From Rhabdophis nuchalis (lineage: Eukaryota; Chordata; Lepidosauria; Squamata; Natricidae), in NCBI GenBank assembly GCA_039707465.1, contig CM077643.1, positions 243,062,167 through 243,126,166 of the forward strand: a stretch of 64,000 nt of DNA, given 5' to 3'. Shown one piece after another: positions 37,646 to 49,183 of this stretch. A model generated the notes under the pieces. That model was not told where the DNA came from. It did not search any database and saw nothing but the letters and a program-made list of their open reading frames with translations. How positions within the stretch are numbered: the stretch's first letter is position 1; the number at the start of each line of letters is the position of its first letter. A program made the translations under genes and the position numbers.

Positions 37646-38165
37646 TGTACTGCATAGATACACATTTGTAAAACCCAGAAAATGAATTAACTAGAGATTG
37701 CAAGCTTTTAACCAATTTAGACTTCTTGCTGATAGAATCTGTGAGAAAGCAATGGATGGAGGGGAAGATCACTGTGCTTGGCTGCTTTTGAACAGCACAA
37801 GTCGTGCAATACCTTTATGTCCTTGCCGAATTCCTGGATGGGTTCCTATTTGATACAAACTTTTATATATTAGAATTAGACCTCTGCTTGAAGAAGATAA
37901 TGTAAGTTCATTAGAGCAAACTTCAAAACACATTTTGTCCTTTCTTTCCTTGTCTTCCTCTCGTCTTCCTAGCAAGAATTTTGCATTTTAAAGTGATTCT
38001 TTGCTAAACACGTTTATTGAAAGTTCAAGTAGACAGACAAACTTGTACGGAAATATCAATGACATTGCAGGGGTCTGACATCTAAGAATATATTGCTACA
38101 ATTTCAACTGGAAATCTTAACTCCTGGGGACCCTTTCTTTCAGGCTTAAGCTCAAAGGCACAACC

Positions 38166-41100
38166 ATGAAAGATCCAAGTCGTAGGAGTACTAGTCCAAG
38201 CATTATCAGTGAAGATATGATCATGAATGGTCACTCTCATGAAGATGATAATCCATTTGCAGAATATATGTGGATGGAAAATGAAGAGGAATTCAACAGG
38301 CAGGTAAGGCAGGAGAGGATATGTTGCCTCCTGTGTTTTTTCTTCTGCATTATTGGAAAGATCCCACTTTTTTCTGTTAATCTAGTATTCTTCCAGTGTT
38401 TTCTGTGAATCTCTAAACAAAAAAAGTTCTTTCATCTCTGTTTGGTTTAAAGAAGAGTAGATTTTTGATAGTAGGTCTATATCCAGTTTGCATTTGCTGT
38501 TTACCTACCTCTAAGTGTGCAACGCTATATGTTGGGTTCTTGATGCTGTTTCTTTGCAAACATTTCACTACCAGGCTAAGTGCATTAGAAAGTGGAGGTA
38601 TGGTTGTTTTTATATATAGTCTTCCAAACCTAGTTGCAGCTTAGTTTCTCCCCAGTTATTTATCTAGTTCTGTTTCCAGGTTATCTAGATGTTGGCTTTA
38701 TCGTTGACTTTTGGTTAATTATTTTAGTCGTACACAGATAGGGTTTATCTATGTTTTTAGCAATAATAGTAATGGCTCATGATTGACTCAGCCTTCCATC
38801 CTTTCAAGGTCAGTAAATGAGGACCCAGATTGTTGTGGGCAATTCATTGACTCTGTAAATCACTTAGAGAGGGCTGTAAAGCAATTTGAAGGGGTATGTA
38901 AATCTAAGTGCTATTGCTATATATCTGCAGAAAAAGAAGCTAAGGGTTGGAGGGGGAAGGGATACTTTGGATGCTAGAGAAAATAAAGGAAGAGCCTTGC
39001 AGGGCTCAGACCGAATTTTGTGGCAGTGTGGAAGAAGCAGGTTTCTCAACTTCCTTTCCCTTTTCTGCATTTGCCCTCAGTTGCTGCAGCTTGTGGGAGC
39101 TCAACACCTGAGCTCTCCTAACACTGAGGAGGATCCATCTGAGAGACATTTCCTCAGGGCTCAGCCAGTTCCACTCAGGTCCCTTGATAATAGATTTCTT
39201 TCTGTCATTCCAATTAAAGATTGAAGAGGAATTGTGGGAAGAAGAATTTATAGAACGTTGCTTCCAAGAAATGCTGGAAGAAGAGGAAGAACATGAATGG
39301 TTTATTCCAGCAAGAGATCTTCCGCAAACGATGGATCAAATTCAAGACCAGTTTAATGATCTTGTTATCAGTGACAGTTCGTCACTGGAAGATCTGGTGG
39401 TAAGCATCCTATTTTAAAAATTGAATTATTTTAATCAAGCACCTTTCTTCAAATGTTACCAGTATACTTTGTCAGCTATCTCATTCAGAAGCTAGCTGAG
39501 ATGTGACCTTCTGACTACAGTCAATTGTATATGCAGAACAAGTGTACCATCTTATTCTCCTTCTAATCTTTTCATATAGTCTGATGGCAAGTATTTATTT
39601 TTGTCAAAGGCACAGGTGTGCCTTGGGAGAGAAAAATACACAGAACCATTTGGGAGGGTAAAGATTGGATGTGAGGCTAAGTGATTAGGACAGTGGTTTA
39701 GTTCTGTAGGGTTCAGAGGTCTCCCTATTTTTTAACTTTTCCCTCTGCATTTGAGGGAATGGTCTAGTACAGGGGTCTGCAAAGTCGGCTCTTTTAAGAC
39801 TGGTGGACTTCAACTCCCAGAATTCCCCAGCCAGGAATTCTGGGAGTTGAAGTCCACCAGTCTTAAAAGAGCCGACTTTGCAGACCCCTGGTCTAGTAGA
39901 TGAGAGAGCATGGAAGCACTTTCTTACTAGCATTTGCCATACAATTAAGTCTACTGGCCATGGTTCATAGTGCTGTTTTCTAATAGCGTAGGCTTTAATT
40001 ACTTTTTAATTAAAAGAGCAAAATTAGGCTTATATGAAAATGAGTATAGATCATAAAGTATAATTGGAACATTATACATTTAAATATTTTCATGATTTTT
40101 AAGCCAACTTGTAGTTACTTTGATGTCACAAATGATGTAACTTATTTAAGTAGAGGATCCTGTTGAGCATTACATTTTAGCTCATATTCAGCATGCATAT
40201 ATTTTCTCCCAAAGTTACAATATCAGCTTATTTGTATTTACTGGATTTGATCAGTTAAATTTTACATAAATTTGCTTATAAATAAAGCTCCTATTCTGAA
40301 GAAAACGCATTTTGCTTTTAAATGATTCCTATACAGGCAGGCAGTGTCTTGAAGGAAGTGTGCCAAGTTGGCACCCACTGTCCATGTTTTTTGAAAGCAC
40401 TTTTTTTTTACAAACTCCTGGTACATTTTTTAGCTATCCAACTGATTAAAATCCTACAGTGGTGAGAAAGTTGGTGAATCCTTGGGTACCATCCATAATC
40501 CTGCAGTCTTATTAATGGATAAAGAGGTTATGGTTAAATAAACAATATTCCAAACGATATTCTGTGTTGTGTCTTTATTAGACACATTCAGACAACACTG
40601 CTTGACTTTGTTGGAAAAAGTATGTGAAATAATCTGTGTTAAGAGGCTAGTTGAGTCAGATATTCTAGTTAATGAGGGAGCAATGTTTTTTTAAAAATTT
40701 TGCTTCATTTAAAACATCCAAGAAGGAAAGTAAGTGAAAAAATTATTTTAAAATAACAAAAAAGTAAAAATTAATAACAACTAATTTATATGAGGCTTAG
40801 TTATATGTACGTACACACACACACACACACACACACAGGTTTCAATAAAAGATAACCATATTTCATTATAATTGTCCATGCATAATCTTTGTCAATAGCC
40901 AACTCATTTATAGGATGCATGTAACATGTTATCTTCAGGCTACTGGGTAATTCATAAATTTGTCTTAAATTTAAATTTAGTTTGAAGAACTAACCTCTTG
41001 GGAATAATAAGGACATGGAGAATTCATTTCCATTGTTCATCTGTCAGTTTCCTTGAGGTCAGTATGTAGTTCAAAAGAATGTTTGCATCTAAAAATTATA

Positions 41101-44100
41101 AACCTTGTTTCAAAGTCAAAATATATGTAAATTATTTTTTCCAAGAAGATAAAAGCATGTTTTCATGAAGTATTACTAGAAGTGCATCATTATGATTTAT
41201 TCCTCATCTCTGAATCTCATATTTAAGTCATTATGATTTTCATGTATGTACTGAATTTATTAGTTATTTAGGTATTCTTATTCCATGGGGTATTTTCTCA
41301 TATAATTACACTGAATATGAGTAAAAGTTATATAGAGATTTCTTTGACATTGATAGATGGGAATCATTCCTGTAAATGTTACCCTTTGGGGTAGCATAAA
41401 GACTTAAAAATAAGGGTTTTTAAAAAAAATATTTTGCATGGAATTCCTTTATATGTAAAATAATATTTTTTTAAAAACTCAGTTCACTATTTTGTAAACG
41501 TGCAAGTATGTATATAATAGAATGTATGAAGCAAAATGAATGTTGCATTCAGGAATGGCTGAGTCTTGACCTTTAACCCAAATGAAATGTTGAAATGCTG
41601 ATAAGAGCAGTTTATGCTAGACAGCCCACAAATATCTATGAATTGAAATGGTTATAAAAGGGGGTGGGCCAAAATTCTTCCAAGCCAATTTGAAATATTG
41701 ATCAACAAGTATTGAAAAGCATTTGATTGAAGCAATTTCTGCTAAAGAAGGTTCTACTATTACTATATTACTAAAATATCACATACTTTTTCCAGCAAGG
41801 AAAGTAAATGTGGGGTCAGACTGTTGAGTAAAGAGGTGACAGAATGCAGTGTTTTAACCAGATTCTCTTTATCTATTAATAGGTTTTCAGTGAAGCTCAG
41901 ATCCCGTTATAAGTCTGCAGGGTTACAAATAGTTCTAAAGATCACATAAACTCTCCCTTACAATATAGTAAATACAATATCATAGTCTGATGATATTCTC
42001 ATTTGGTAGGTATTCTTAAAATTCTATTGCTTTGGTTGTAATTAAAAAGCTTAGAATTTTTTTAATAAGATGAACTACTTTTTAAGCTAAAATTTCAGCC
42101 TGTTATCACTTACAGGGATATTGTTTTAAAAAGCTTGATAAATTCTAAATCCAGCCCAGTGCAGACTTGGGGACAATCTATTGCACTTTAGATATTTGCA
42201 TTGATACATTGAAATATTACCCTTCCTCTGTTTGTGAATTGTTGCCTTGGCTAGACCTGCCATTTGAACATTTAATATGGACGAGCAGTTCTGTTGTGTG
42301 AATACCAAATGTATTGAAACAATCCAGTTGCTCTTATCATACGTAAATTACCTGTCTTAGTACTCTGACTGAAAGTAACTTAAAGCAGTTGTTGTTTTTT
42401 AAATATAGCACCTTTAAAGTTCCATTTTTGGTCTCAATACAGACTACTTTCTTTCGTAATTGCCTGTACCTGCATATTAAGCCCATCCATTCTGCTCTGA
42501 ATTTACAAGTTGAGTTGTATCTTATAAGGCACAACATCGTTTCATAAGAGCAGGATTTGTGTATCGTAAGAAAAATATGTGAAGGTCCCTGCTGTATCAC
42601 GGTCTGCATCATATAATGGCCATAACATGAATTCAGAAATGTGGATAGGAAGATAATAGATTTAAAATCTTAGGACTTTGCCAGATCTCACAAGATTCAT
42701 TTTGCATATTTTGGGTGAGAATGCCAAAAACTTGTAAAGTGTCAAATGACACTACCAAATATTGAGAGATATAGCAATTTTCTAAAATTGCAATACTTTA
42801 TTTATTTATTTATTTATTTATTTATATAGATGAGCTAAAGCAGGGGTCTTTAACTTTGCAACTTTAAGTCTGAAGTCCTTCAGACTTAAAGTTGCAAAGG
42901 TTGGAGACCCCTGAGCTAGAGTACCTTTGTGAAGCATAATCATCTTGTGTCTCACAAATTGAGAACTGGTAATAGCCTGGTCTCCTTTAAGTCTAAATTG
43001 GGATTCCATCTGATGACAGGAAATTCCATAGTTTATGTATGCATTGGGCAAAATATTTCACATGACCTGAACTTCCAGTATTGTAAATAAAAAGAATTGG
43101 ATCTGTATTTTCTGCATCATGGATGATGTTATACAACTTTATCATGTCTTTCCTTATTTACCTTCACTCCAAGTTAAAAAGTAGTCATTCCTCATAAGGA
43201 ACCTATTTTAGCCCTCTTATCATAATGGTTGCCCATTTATATACTTATTATTTTGCACCTTTTCAAGATACATCCCCAAGTGTGCATAATATCCCAACCT
43301 CAATTTTAAACAGATAAATGGCTTTTTTTTTTTTTGACATTTTCAGTTCTTTTCTTAAATCTGGACACAAAATTTGTCAATTTTAACAAGAAATGCTCTC
43401 TGAGTTTTGTTGAGTTGTGCACCCTGACTCCATCATTCTTTTGTGATCACTCAAAGCAACCTCAACTCCCATTCATGGAGGTTATGTTTGGATTTTTTAT
43501 ATGCATTACTTTGATTTACATTTGCCATTTTGAGGCCTATTTGCTCAGTTTGGAAAGATGTTCTTTCAGAACTCTTCCCAATACCTTTGTTATCAAAATG
43601 CACATCTTTATGTCATTAGCAGATTGGATCACCTTACTCCTTAACTTCAGTTTGTTTATAAACTAATTAAAAACACTGATCTTACCATGTGATGCTCTAG
43701 ATCAGGAGTGTCAAACTCGTGGCATCATGTCATGTGACTTATCACAACTTTTCCTTCTTTGCTAAACCGGGAGTGGGTGTGGCCAGCGTGTGACGCATCT
43801 AGTCCATGGCTGCGAGTTTGACACCCCTGTTCTAGCTGCTGCTGCTGCTGTATTACAAATTTGTCTTACAATAGCCAGTGGAGAAAGATGCTGAAAACTA
43901 CAATTTAACATGATCTATAGAGCCACATGTTGTTAACTAATAATTTATGGTTGTGAAAGTTGATTTAGCTCTACCAAAGGAGGAGATTGAGATCCTGGAT
44001 TGGGTGCTATCAACCAACCCAGGGGATCCTGATCTGTCTGGCTTGTAAACTGACTCTAAGCTGTTTCCTTGGCAAGAGTATCTTGCTTTCTCCACTGAGG

Positions 44101-44271
44101 CCTATTTTCAAGAGTGTTTTCACTGCAAAGCACTCCTGTTAAACTTGGTGCAAATATGTTCAAAGGAAAACCTTAGGCTCCACAGTCTAAGCTTTTAAAA
44201 TCTCTCTCTTCCAGGTCAAGAGTAATCTGAATCCCAATGCAAAGGAGTTTGTTCCTGGGGTGAAGTACTAA
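38166..44271 (+). CDS. PAIP2: poly(A)-binding protein-interacting protein 2, complete coding region
   Basis: Three coding exons: 38166-38303, 39220-39399 and 44215-44271. All junctions are phase 0 with GT/AG; the 5' acceptor CTTTCAG ends at 38143. The product is 124 residues, starting [24 protein letters not shown]2 binds PABPC1 and blocks its hold on poly(A) and on eIF4G, repressing translation in the cytoplasm. The acidic PAM1 region (about 22-75, with [20 protein letters not shown]) is essentially unchanged from mammals. The PAM2 motif that binds the PABP MLLE domain is [14 protein letters not shown] at 109-122, with L111 and F118 present. The C-terminus stops at KY (TAA at 44269-44271), whereas I recall KYGNI in human. 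The change looks like a one-base loss at the GGA codon. PAM2 itself is spared. Confidence 0.97.
38783..38930 (+). mobile_element. 3' part of a second tRNA SINE family
   Basis: GATTGACTCAGCCTTCCATC, ATGAGGACCCAGATTGTTG and AAGTGCTATTGCTATATAT match the 3' two-thirds of the full copy at 52956-53172. The head is missing. It lies in PAIP2 intron 1. Confidence 0.65.
39780..39890. mobile_element. palindromic hAT-type MITE, copy 2, perfect 8-bp duplication
   Basis: The 111-bp palindrome runs from CAGGGGTCTGCAAAGTCGG to CCGACTTTGCAGACCCCTG with almost no loop. The 8-mer GTCTAGTA is repeated exactly at 39772-39779 and 39891-39898. The arms appear identical, so it is a young insertion in PAIP2 intron 2. 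Confidence 0.9.
39900..42780 (+). other. PAIP2: PAIP2 intron 2, mostly unique AT-rich sequence
   Basis: No coding is supported. It contains an (AC)n microsatellite at 40812-40837. Otherwise no repeat or RNA gene is recognised. Confidence 0.5.
42841..42913. mobile_element. palindromic hAT-type MITE, copy 3, short form
   Basis: A 73-bp palindrome from CAGGGGTCTTTAACTTTGC to GTTGGAGACCCCTG, flanked by AGCTAAAG / AGCTAGAG. It is an internally deleted form of the copy at 13076. A (TTTA)n run lies just left, at 42796-42827. Confidence 0.8.
43703..43829. mobile_element. hAT-type MITE
   Basis: It begins CAGGAGTGTCAAACTCG and ends CGAGTTTGACACCCCTG. The flanks CTCTAGAT / TTCTAGCT agree at six of eight. 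It belongs to the family seen at 28639 and 31594. Confidence 0.65.
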
Positions 44272-45290
44272 ATATATGAGTAGACTGGGCCCTCTTTTGG
44301 TGGATGTAGCACAATTTCCACACTGTGAAGCCAGTATTAGAAGATTTAATTGTTAAAACGCTCTCTCTTCTTGTCACTGTGTTACACTTACGCATTGCCA
44401 AAGTTTTGTTAGTCTTGCATGCTTAATAAAAGTGCTGAGACTGTTATTAAGTCAACTGCTGTCAGAGGTTAATGAATTGGAAAAGTCTAATTGGATCCAG
44501 GCTTTCTGTGAGGGAGACAATAAGGAAGGAAGCACCAGTCATGTTGAGAAAAGTACCAAGTTTCTGAGAAACTCTTGCAATTCTGTTTTTAGAAGGATTC
44601 AGACTTTGATAAAGAGTGGTCTGTTTTAATTAAAACTTATGGCGGTGTTGATATGCACCCAATAATGCCTTAATGTGAAAATAAAAGCAAGGTTTATCTG
44701 ATTATGCAGATTAGCTGAATTTCAGTACTGCTATTAATTCTTCCCATTATCAAGCAAAACTTTACTTCATGCTGTTCTTTTTTGAGGAAAGTGTGAATTG
44801 TAAAAATACCTGAATCACTTTTACAGGCCTGTATAGAATCCTTTCTCTTAGCTACAGATCTGGTTGGGGGGAGGTGGGGGAGAAAATTTGGCAATTGAGA
44901 TTATATTTGCAGCTAGTTATCATGTTGGAATGTTTGTCCCACTTCTGAGTTTATATTTAACGTGATGTGAAGTTATACATCACAGATTCTTCCAGGAATC
45001 CAGAAACGTGGCACTGCCTCTGTAAAATTTTACAATCTTAAAAATTGGATTTAATTGTAAAATTTAGCATTAGTGATTTGAGTGGTGCTTTTCCCTTGCT
45101 TTGTTTAATCATCACTACACAATAGTCTACAGCACAACTTTTTTTTTAAAACACCTAGTACAGTTTTGGCTTCTTAAAACTTCATATTTGGGTAGCTTAC
45201 GCTGCCTTATGTGTTCAGTGTGAATAGTGTTTAAGTTGAAAATATTGTAAAAAAATTATATTTTTTCAAAAATATTTAAAAAAAAATAAA
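44272..45290 (+). other. PAIP2: PAIP2 3' untranslated region (extent inferred)
   Basis: Non-coding after the stop. Candidate AATAAA signals are at 44425-44430, 44681-44686 and 45285-45290. The last follows an A/T-rich stretch. No repeat interrupts the region, in keeping with a conserved UTR. Usage is not determinable here. Confidence 0.5.
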
Positions 45291-46080
45291 TAATAGTAGA
45301 AATGACAAAATGAGTGTTCATCTTATTTGGAGCTTGTGAGAATTTCCTTGTTGTCCTGTTCACACTTTACATTCACAGTAACCAATGCAAACCCAGTGTC
45401 TGAGATAAAAGCTGGAAATAATGAAAAAGTCTTTGCAATTTTCAGAAATAATCCAAATGACATTCTTGTCAGAGAAAGAAGCAAATTCAAGTAGGTTCAA
45501 ATGTGTATTCATCCTGGTTTGTCTTTATACAATACTAAATGCCATAAATATGGAAGCTTTTAAAATGAAATTGTGACCCTTTGACATTGAAAGCTGCCAA
45601 TGACACGATAAATTAGTGGTGCGGGCGTTCAAGACTACATGTAGAATATCAGGAATATTTGCTGTAAAAAAAGATGCCAGCATTTCAAGTAGACAGTTGC
45701 GAAAGCCAATAGGCTGTTATATAAAAACCCGACAAAAGTTTATAGTAGTTGTTCTGGTGTGAAAATTCCTCAAAACTGCTGCTCCTTTTCTACTTGTGGT
45801 AGCTTGTGTTTAGTACCCTTGTTTAATGATTGCTAGGAATGTACAGAATATTTCAAGAACAGGAGAGTGACTTCAAGTAGTCCAGACCCAAAATGATGTA
45901 GTTCGGAATATATAAATCTGTTCATGAAATGGAACAGGACTGTTTTGCTTCAGATGTACACCAAAAGAGAGTTCTGGGCAAAAGTGGTTTTGGGAAAAAT
46001 GAACTGAAAAACCCCCGGACATAAGTGGTGGCTTAATGGTGAATTTTAAAAATAGCAGTTATAATCAACAAATGAAGATA
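45291..46080. other. intergenic, nothing recognised
   Basis: Sequence between the PAIP2 3' end and the first repeat. No supported ORF, RNA gene or repeat is seen. Confidence 0.4.
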
Positions 46081-46455
46081 CAGGAATTCCTCAACTTACG
46101 AACACAATTGGGGCCCAAAAATTATGTTGCTAAGTGAGAAATTTGTTAAGGGAGTTTTGCTCCATTTTACAACTTTTTTGCCACGTTCCTTAAGTGAATC
46201 ACTGCAGTTGTTAAATTAGTAATCAGTGGTTAAGTGAATCTGGTTTCTCCCTTGACTTTGCTTGTCAGAAGTTTGCAAAAGGTGATCATAAGACCCAGGG
46301 ACACTGCAACTGTCATAAATGTGAGTCAGTTATCAAGCATTTGAATGTAAATCACATGGCCATGGGGATGCTGCAATTCTTATAAGTGTGAAAAACGGTC
46401 ATGTCACTTTTTTCAGTACCATTTTAACTTTGAATGGCCACTAAGTAAACTATTG
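46081..46455. mobile_element. Tigger-like non-autonomous element, copy C, right end lost
   Basis: It starts CAGGAATTCCTCAACTTACG after TA at 46079-46080 and follows copies A and B. Near 46450 the expected GGACTACCTG end is replaced by unrelated sequence. Confidence 0.7.
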
Positions 46456-46639
46456 CTTGTTCTATATTTTAATAATTTAAGTCACTGTTCTTTAATGTAC
46501 TGCACTTCATATGTTCTAAATTATAATTCCTTCATGTACACATTCTCAATAGTCAAGCAATTACAGGGAGCTGTAATCAAAACAATGGGAGGCATCAACT
46601 TAACAAGGACTGACCTTAAAATTTTCACATTGAGAATCC

Positions 46640-46974
46640 ACATAGCATTATCATTATTATTATCATTATTATCATTATTATTATTATTTACTTTATTCAT
46701 AAAACATGAAACTCAGCCAACTGAACATTTAAAAATGCATATTACAAATACTATTGACTGGTGCTAATGGTTGATACAGTTTGCTGCCAGCATCCTAGGT
46801 ATCAACCAAGTATCTTCGTAGAATGTAAAATGTTCCAAGTAGCGCAGTTTTTTGCAGTTCCACTGGTGGTGTTGCAGGAAGCTGCAATTTGCTGATATAT
46901 TTAATAAAATTTTTGGACATGGTGCCAAGTGCCCCGATGACAATGGGTGTCACTGTGACATGCTTCATCCATAG

Positions 46975-46975
<1 letters not shown>
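46640..46975 (-). mobile_element. R4/Dong-like LINE 3' end with (TAA)n tail
   Basis: On the minus strand a frame reads PIVIGALGTMSKNFIKYISK and LQKTALLGTFYILRRYL, then a stop. This resembles the C-terminus of R4/Dong-type reverse transcriptases ('PIVIGALG....LQKTALLGTARILR'). About 110 bp of 3' UTR follow, with GTTCAGTTGGCTGAGTTTC, and then a TAA/TGA array at 46640-46690. R4/Dong elements are known to insert at TAA repeats; the family call is an inference. Confidence 0.55.

Positions 46976-47064
<89 letters not shown>
46974..47064. repeat. (ATC)n then (ATT)n microsatellite
   Basis: About 18 ATC/TCA units pass directly into about 12 ATT units. The ORFs here of poly-Met, poly-Ile or poly-Asn are artefacts of the repeat. 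Confidence 0.9.
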
Positions 47065-47125
47065 CTTTACTCATTAAACATGAAACTCAGCCAACTGAAA
47101 ATTTAAATGCATTACAAATACTTGA
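47065..47125 (-). mobile_element. second, truncated copy of the R4/Dong-like 3' end
   Basis: CTCATTAAACATGAAACTCA and GCCAACTGAAAATTTAAATG match 46690-46750 with small changes, again directly next to a TAA array. Only about 60 bp remain. Confidence 0.5.
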
Positions 47126-47400
47126 ATGGGTATGGTATGGGGTTTGGGCCTCTTCACATGTCATTGAATCTCAATCCAAGCTGCCTTCCCACCATGTTAA
47201 TGGAGAAAGATGCTAAAAGTTTAATTTGACAACAGGCCAAGTTTCCCATTTCCTTTTGTTTAACTGCTAAACTAGTTAAACTAGTTCAGATTTCTTAAAA
47301 TTTCCTCCTAGGTTTCAGCCTTTACTGGTTGTTTCTATAAGACAAATATGTTAATGATTGTAAAAAGATGAATGGATCTTGGGGTGTTTGCACCATTTCA

Positions 47401-48269
47401 TCTATATAAATAAAAATGTAAAATAGTTTGTACGAAGCAGCTAATCTCAAAAACTACTGCACCAATTTACCTCAAATTTTGACACAATGTTCCCAAGGAC
47501 TTCCGATAATAGAATACGTACTCATTTTGTGTCATGTGCAAGGTACACAAATGTAAAATGTACCCACTGATCAGGTTTTCACCTCCCTGTAACTCCTCCC
47601 ACCAACAGTCATTTCCTCAGCAACGGATGGAGGCCTCTTAGGGCCAAAAAGGCACTGGAATAGCAAACTCCCAGGTGGCCCAGAGAGAGAGAGAGAGAAA
47701 TACAGTTTAATAAAAGAAAGACTAGGGGAGACAGGTAGATAGAGGGAGAAAGGAAGAAATACAGTAGGTAGGTAAGTAGAGGAATAGACAGAGAGGGAAA
47801 AATACAGTAGTAGGTAGGTAGGTAGGTAGGTAGGTAGGTGGATAGATAGGGAGAAATACAGTAGGTAGATAGGTAGGTAGGTAGAGGAATAGAGAGAGAG
47901 GGAGAAATACAGTAGGTAGGTAGGTAGAGGGATAGAGAGAGAGGGAGAAATACAGTAGGTAGGTAGGTAGAGGAATAGAGAGAGGGAGAAATACAGTAGG
48001 TAGGTAGGTAGAGGGATAGAGAGGGAGAAATACAGTAGGTAGGTAGGTAGAGGGAGAAAGGAAGAAATACAGTAGGTAGGTAGAGGGATAGATAGAGAAG
48101 GAGAAATATGGTAGGTAGGTAGAGGGATAGATAGGGAGAAATACAGTAGATAGGTAGGTTGGGGGTTATACGGTGGTTGTGTGCAGGTGTGCAGGTGTAG
48201 ATCTACACACAGATTGGTTGGCCATTTAACCAAACTGGGCCACAGCAACGCATGGCCGGGTATAGCTAG
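47401..48269 (+). mobile_element. non-autonomous Helitron-like element
   Basis: The 5' end is TCTATATAAATAAAAATG and the 3' end GGCCGGGTATAGCTAG. The element sits between A (47400) and T (48270), with no target duplication. TC...CTAG between A and T is the Helitron signature, and AACGCATGGCCGGGTATAGC resembles Helitron 3' termini. The interior is largely a minisatellite. No Rep/helicase is encoded. Confidence 0.6.
47685..48165. repeat. GGTA/GAGA minisatellite inside the Helitron-like element
   Basis: Units of about 40-60 bp of the form AGAAATACAGTAGGTAGG, (TAGG)n, TAGAGGGATAGAGAG are repeated roughly ten times with length changes. The 225-codon minus-strand ORF over it (repeating TYLLYFSLSIPLP) is a by-product of the repeat. 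Confidence 0.85.
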
Positions 48270-49183
48270 TATGTGTATATAAAAGCAATTTGATTGCTGG
48301 AATTACATCTAATACATGTACTTGCAAAGAAAATCTTGATAAGAGTGTTCTTCAGATTATCTACCACCTATTAATATTTTAACAAAAGTTTTTTTCTGAC
48401 TTACCGAAACAAAACTACTACTTAACCTCAATTTGTGATTCCAAATGTGACATGATATTTTAGTTCAGCTAGTACCCCAAACAGGAAAAAATGTTGTTTA
48501 TGGCACAGCCTCAACAATTGATATTATTTGCTTCATTACACAACTGACAGAAATTGACAGAAACAACCAATGACATAAATATATATTATTGTATTTCACA
48601 GACATTACACTTTTATGGACATTGTTATCCCCACACTCCTCCCTCCTCCCCAAAAAACCTGGTCAGTAAAATCAAGGTTTTACTTGCATGTAAGTATGAA
48701 TAAATGTCACATAATTAGGACTGACTGCAGTAATTTGACCTTGGATTACACATGATCAGCTCCATCAGATCTGAACTGTTAAGATCTAGGTGGGAAGAAA
48801 TAATATTTTGCGTATCTTTTTCATTTACCATCTACTGGATTTTGTGGCCCACATCTGACACTCTTCCAATAAATGTCTTCCAACATCAAGAAAGTACCTG
48901 CTTTCCTTCTAAACTCACACTGGATACTTACAAATCAAAATGAGCAAAATTATTGCCTCTGAGTTAGTGAGTTTCAGCACTGCTTAGGTGAACTCATAAA
49001 TCAAGTTTTCCTAACAGAATGTGATATATAAGGATAAAAGTTCTTGAATAGCCACACAAATGTCCTCTGATGTGTTTCAGTGTCTTGACTGATCTGAGAC
49101 ATTTTCACTGGAATAGTTTCAATAAAGCTAAACGTTTCTGCAGTCTCTGTTGTTAACTTTTCATTATACAATGAAGAACCCCT
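48270..49183 (-). other. SLC23A1: downstream of SLC23A1 stop, probable 3' UTR and spacer
   Basis: No coding is supported. It must contain the SLC23A1 3' UTR and end, but I could not place a convincing minus-strand AATAAA. The PAIP2 and SLC23A1 3' ends face each other across about 4-5 kb of repeats. Confidence 0.4.

Noticed and set aside
46795..47077. Poly-Met and poly-Ile ORFs
   Set aside because: Translation of the (ATC)n/(ATT)n microsatellite; only the RT-like part at 46795-46975 has meaning, as a LINE remnant.
47571..48248. 225-codon minus-strand ORF
   Set aside because: Its Tyr-Leu-Pro-Thr-Ser repeats come from a GGTA/GAGA minisatellite inside the Helitron-like element; no start context, splice sites or homology.
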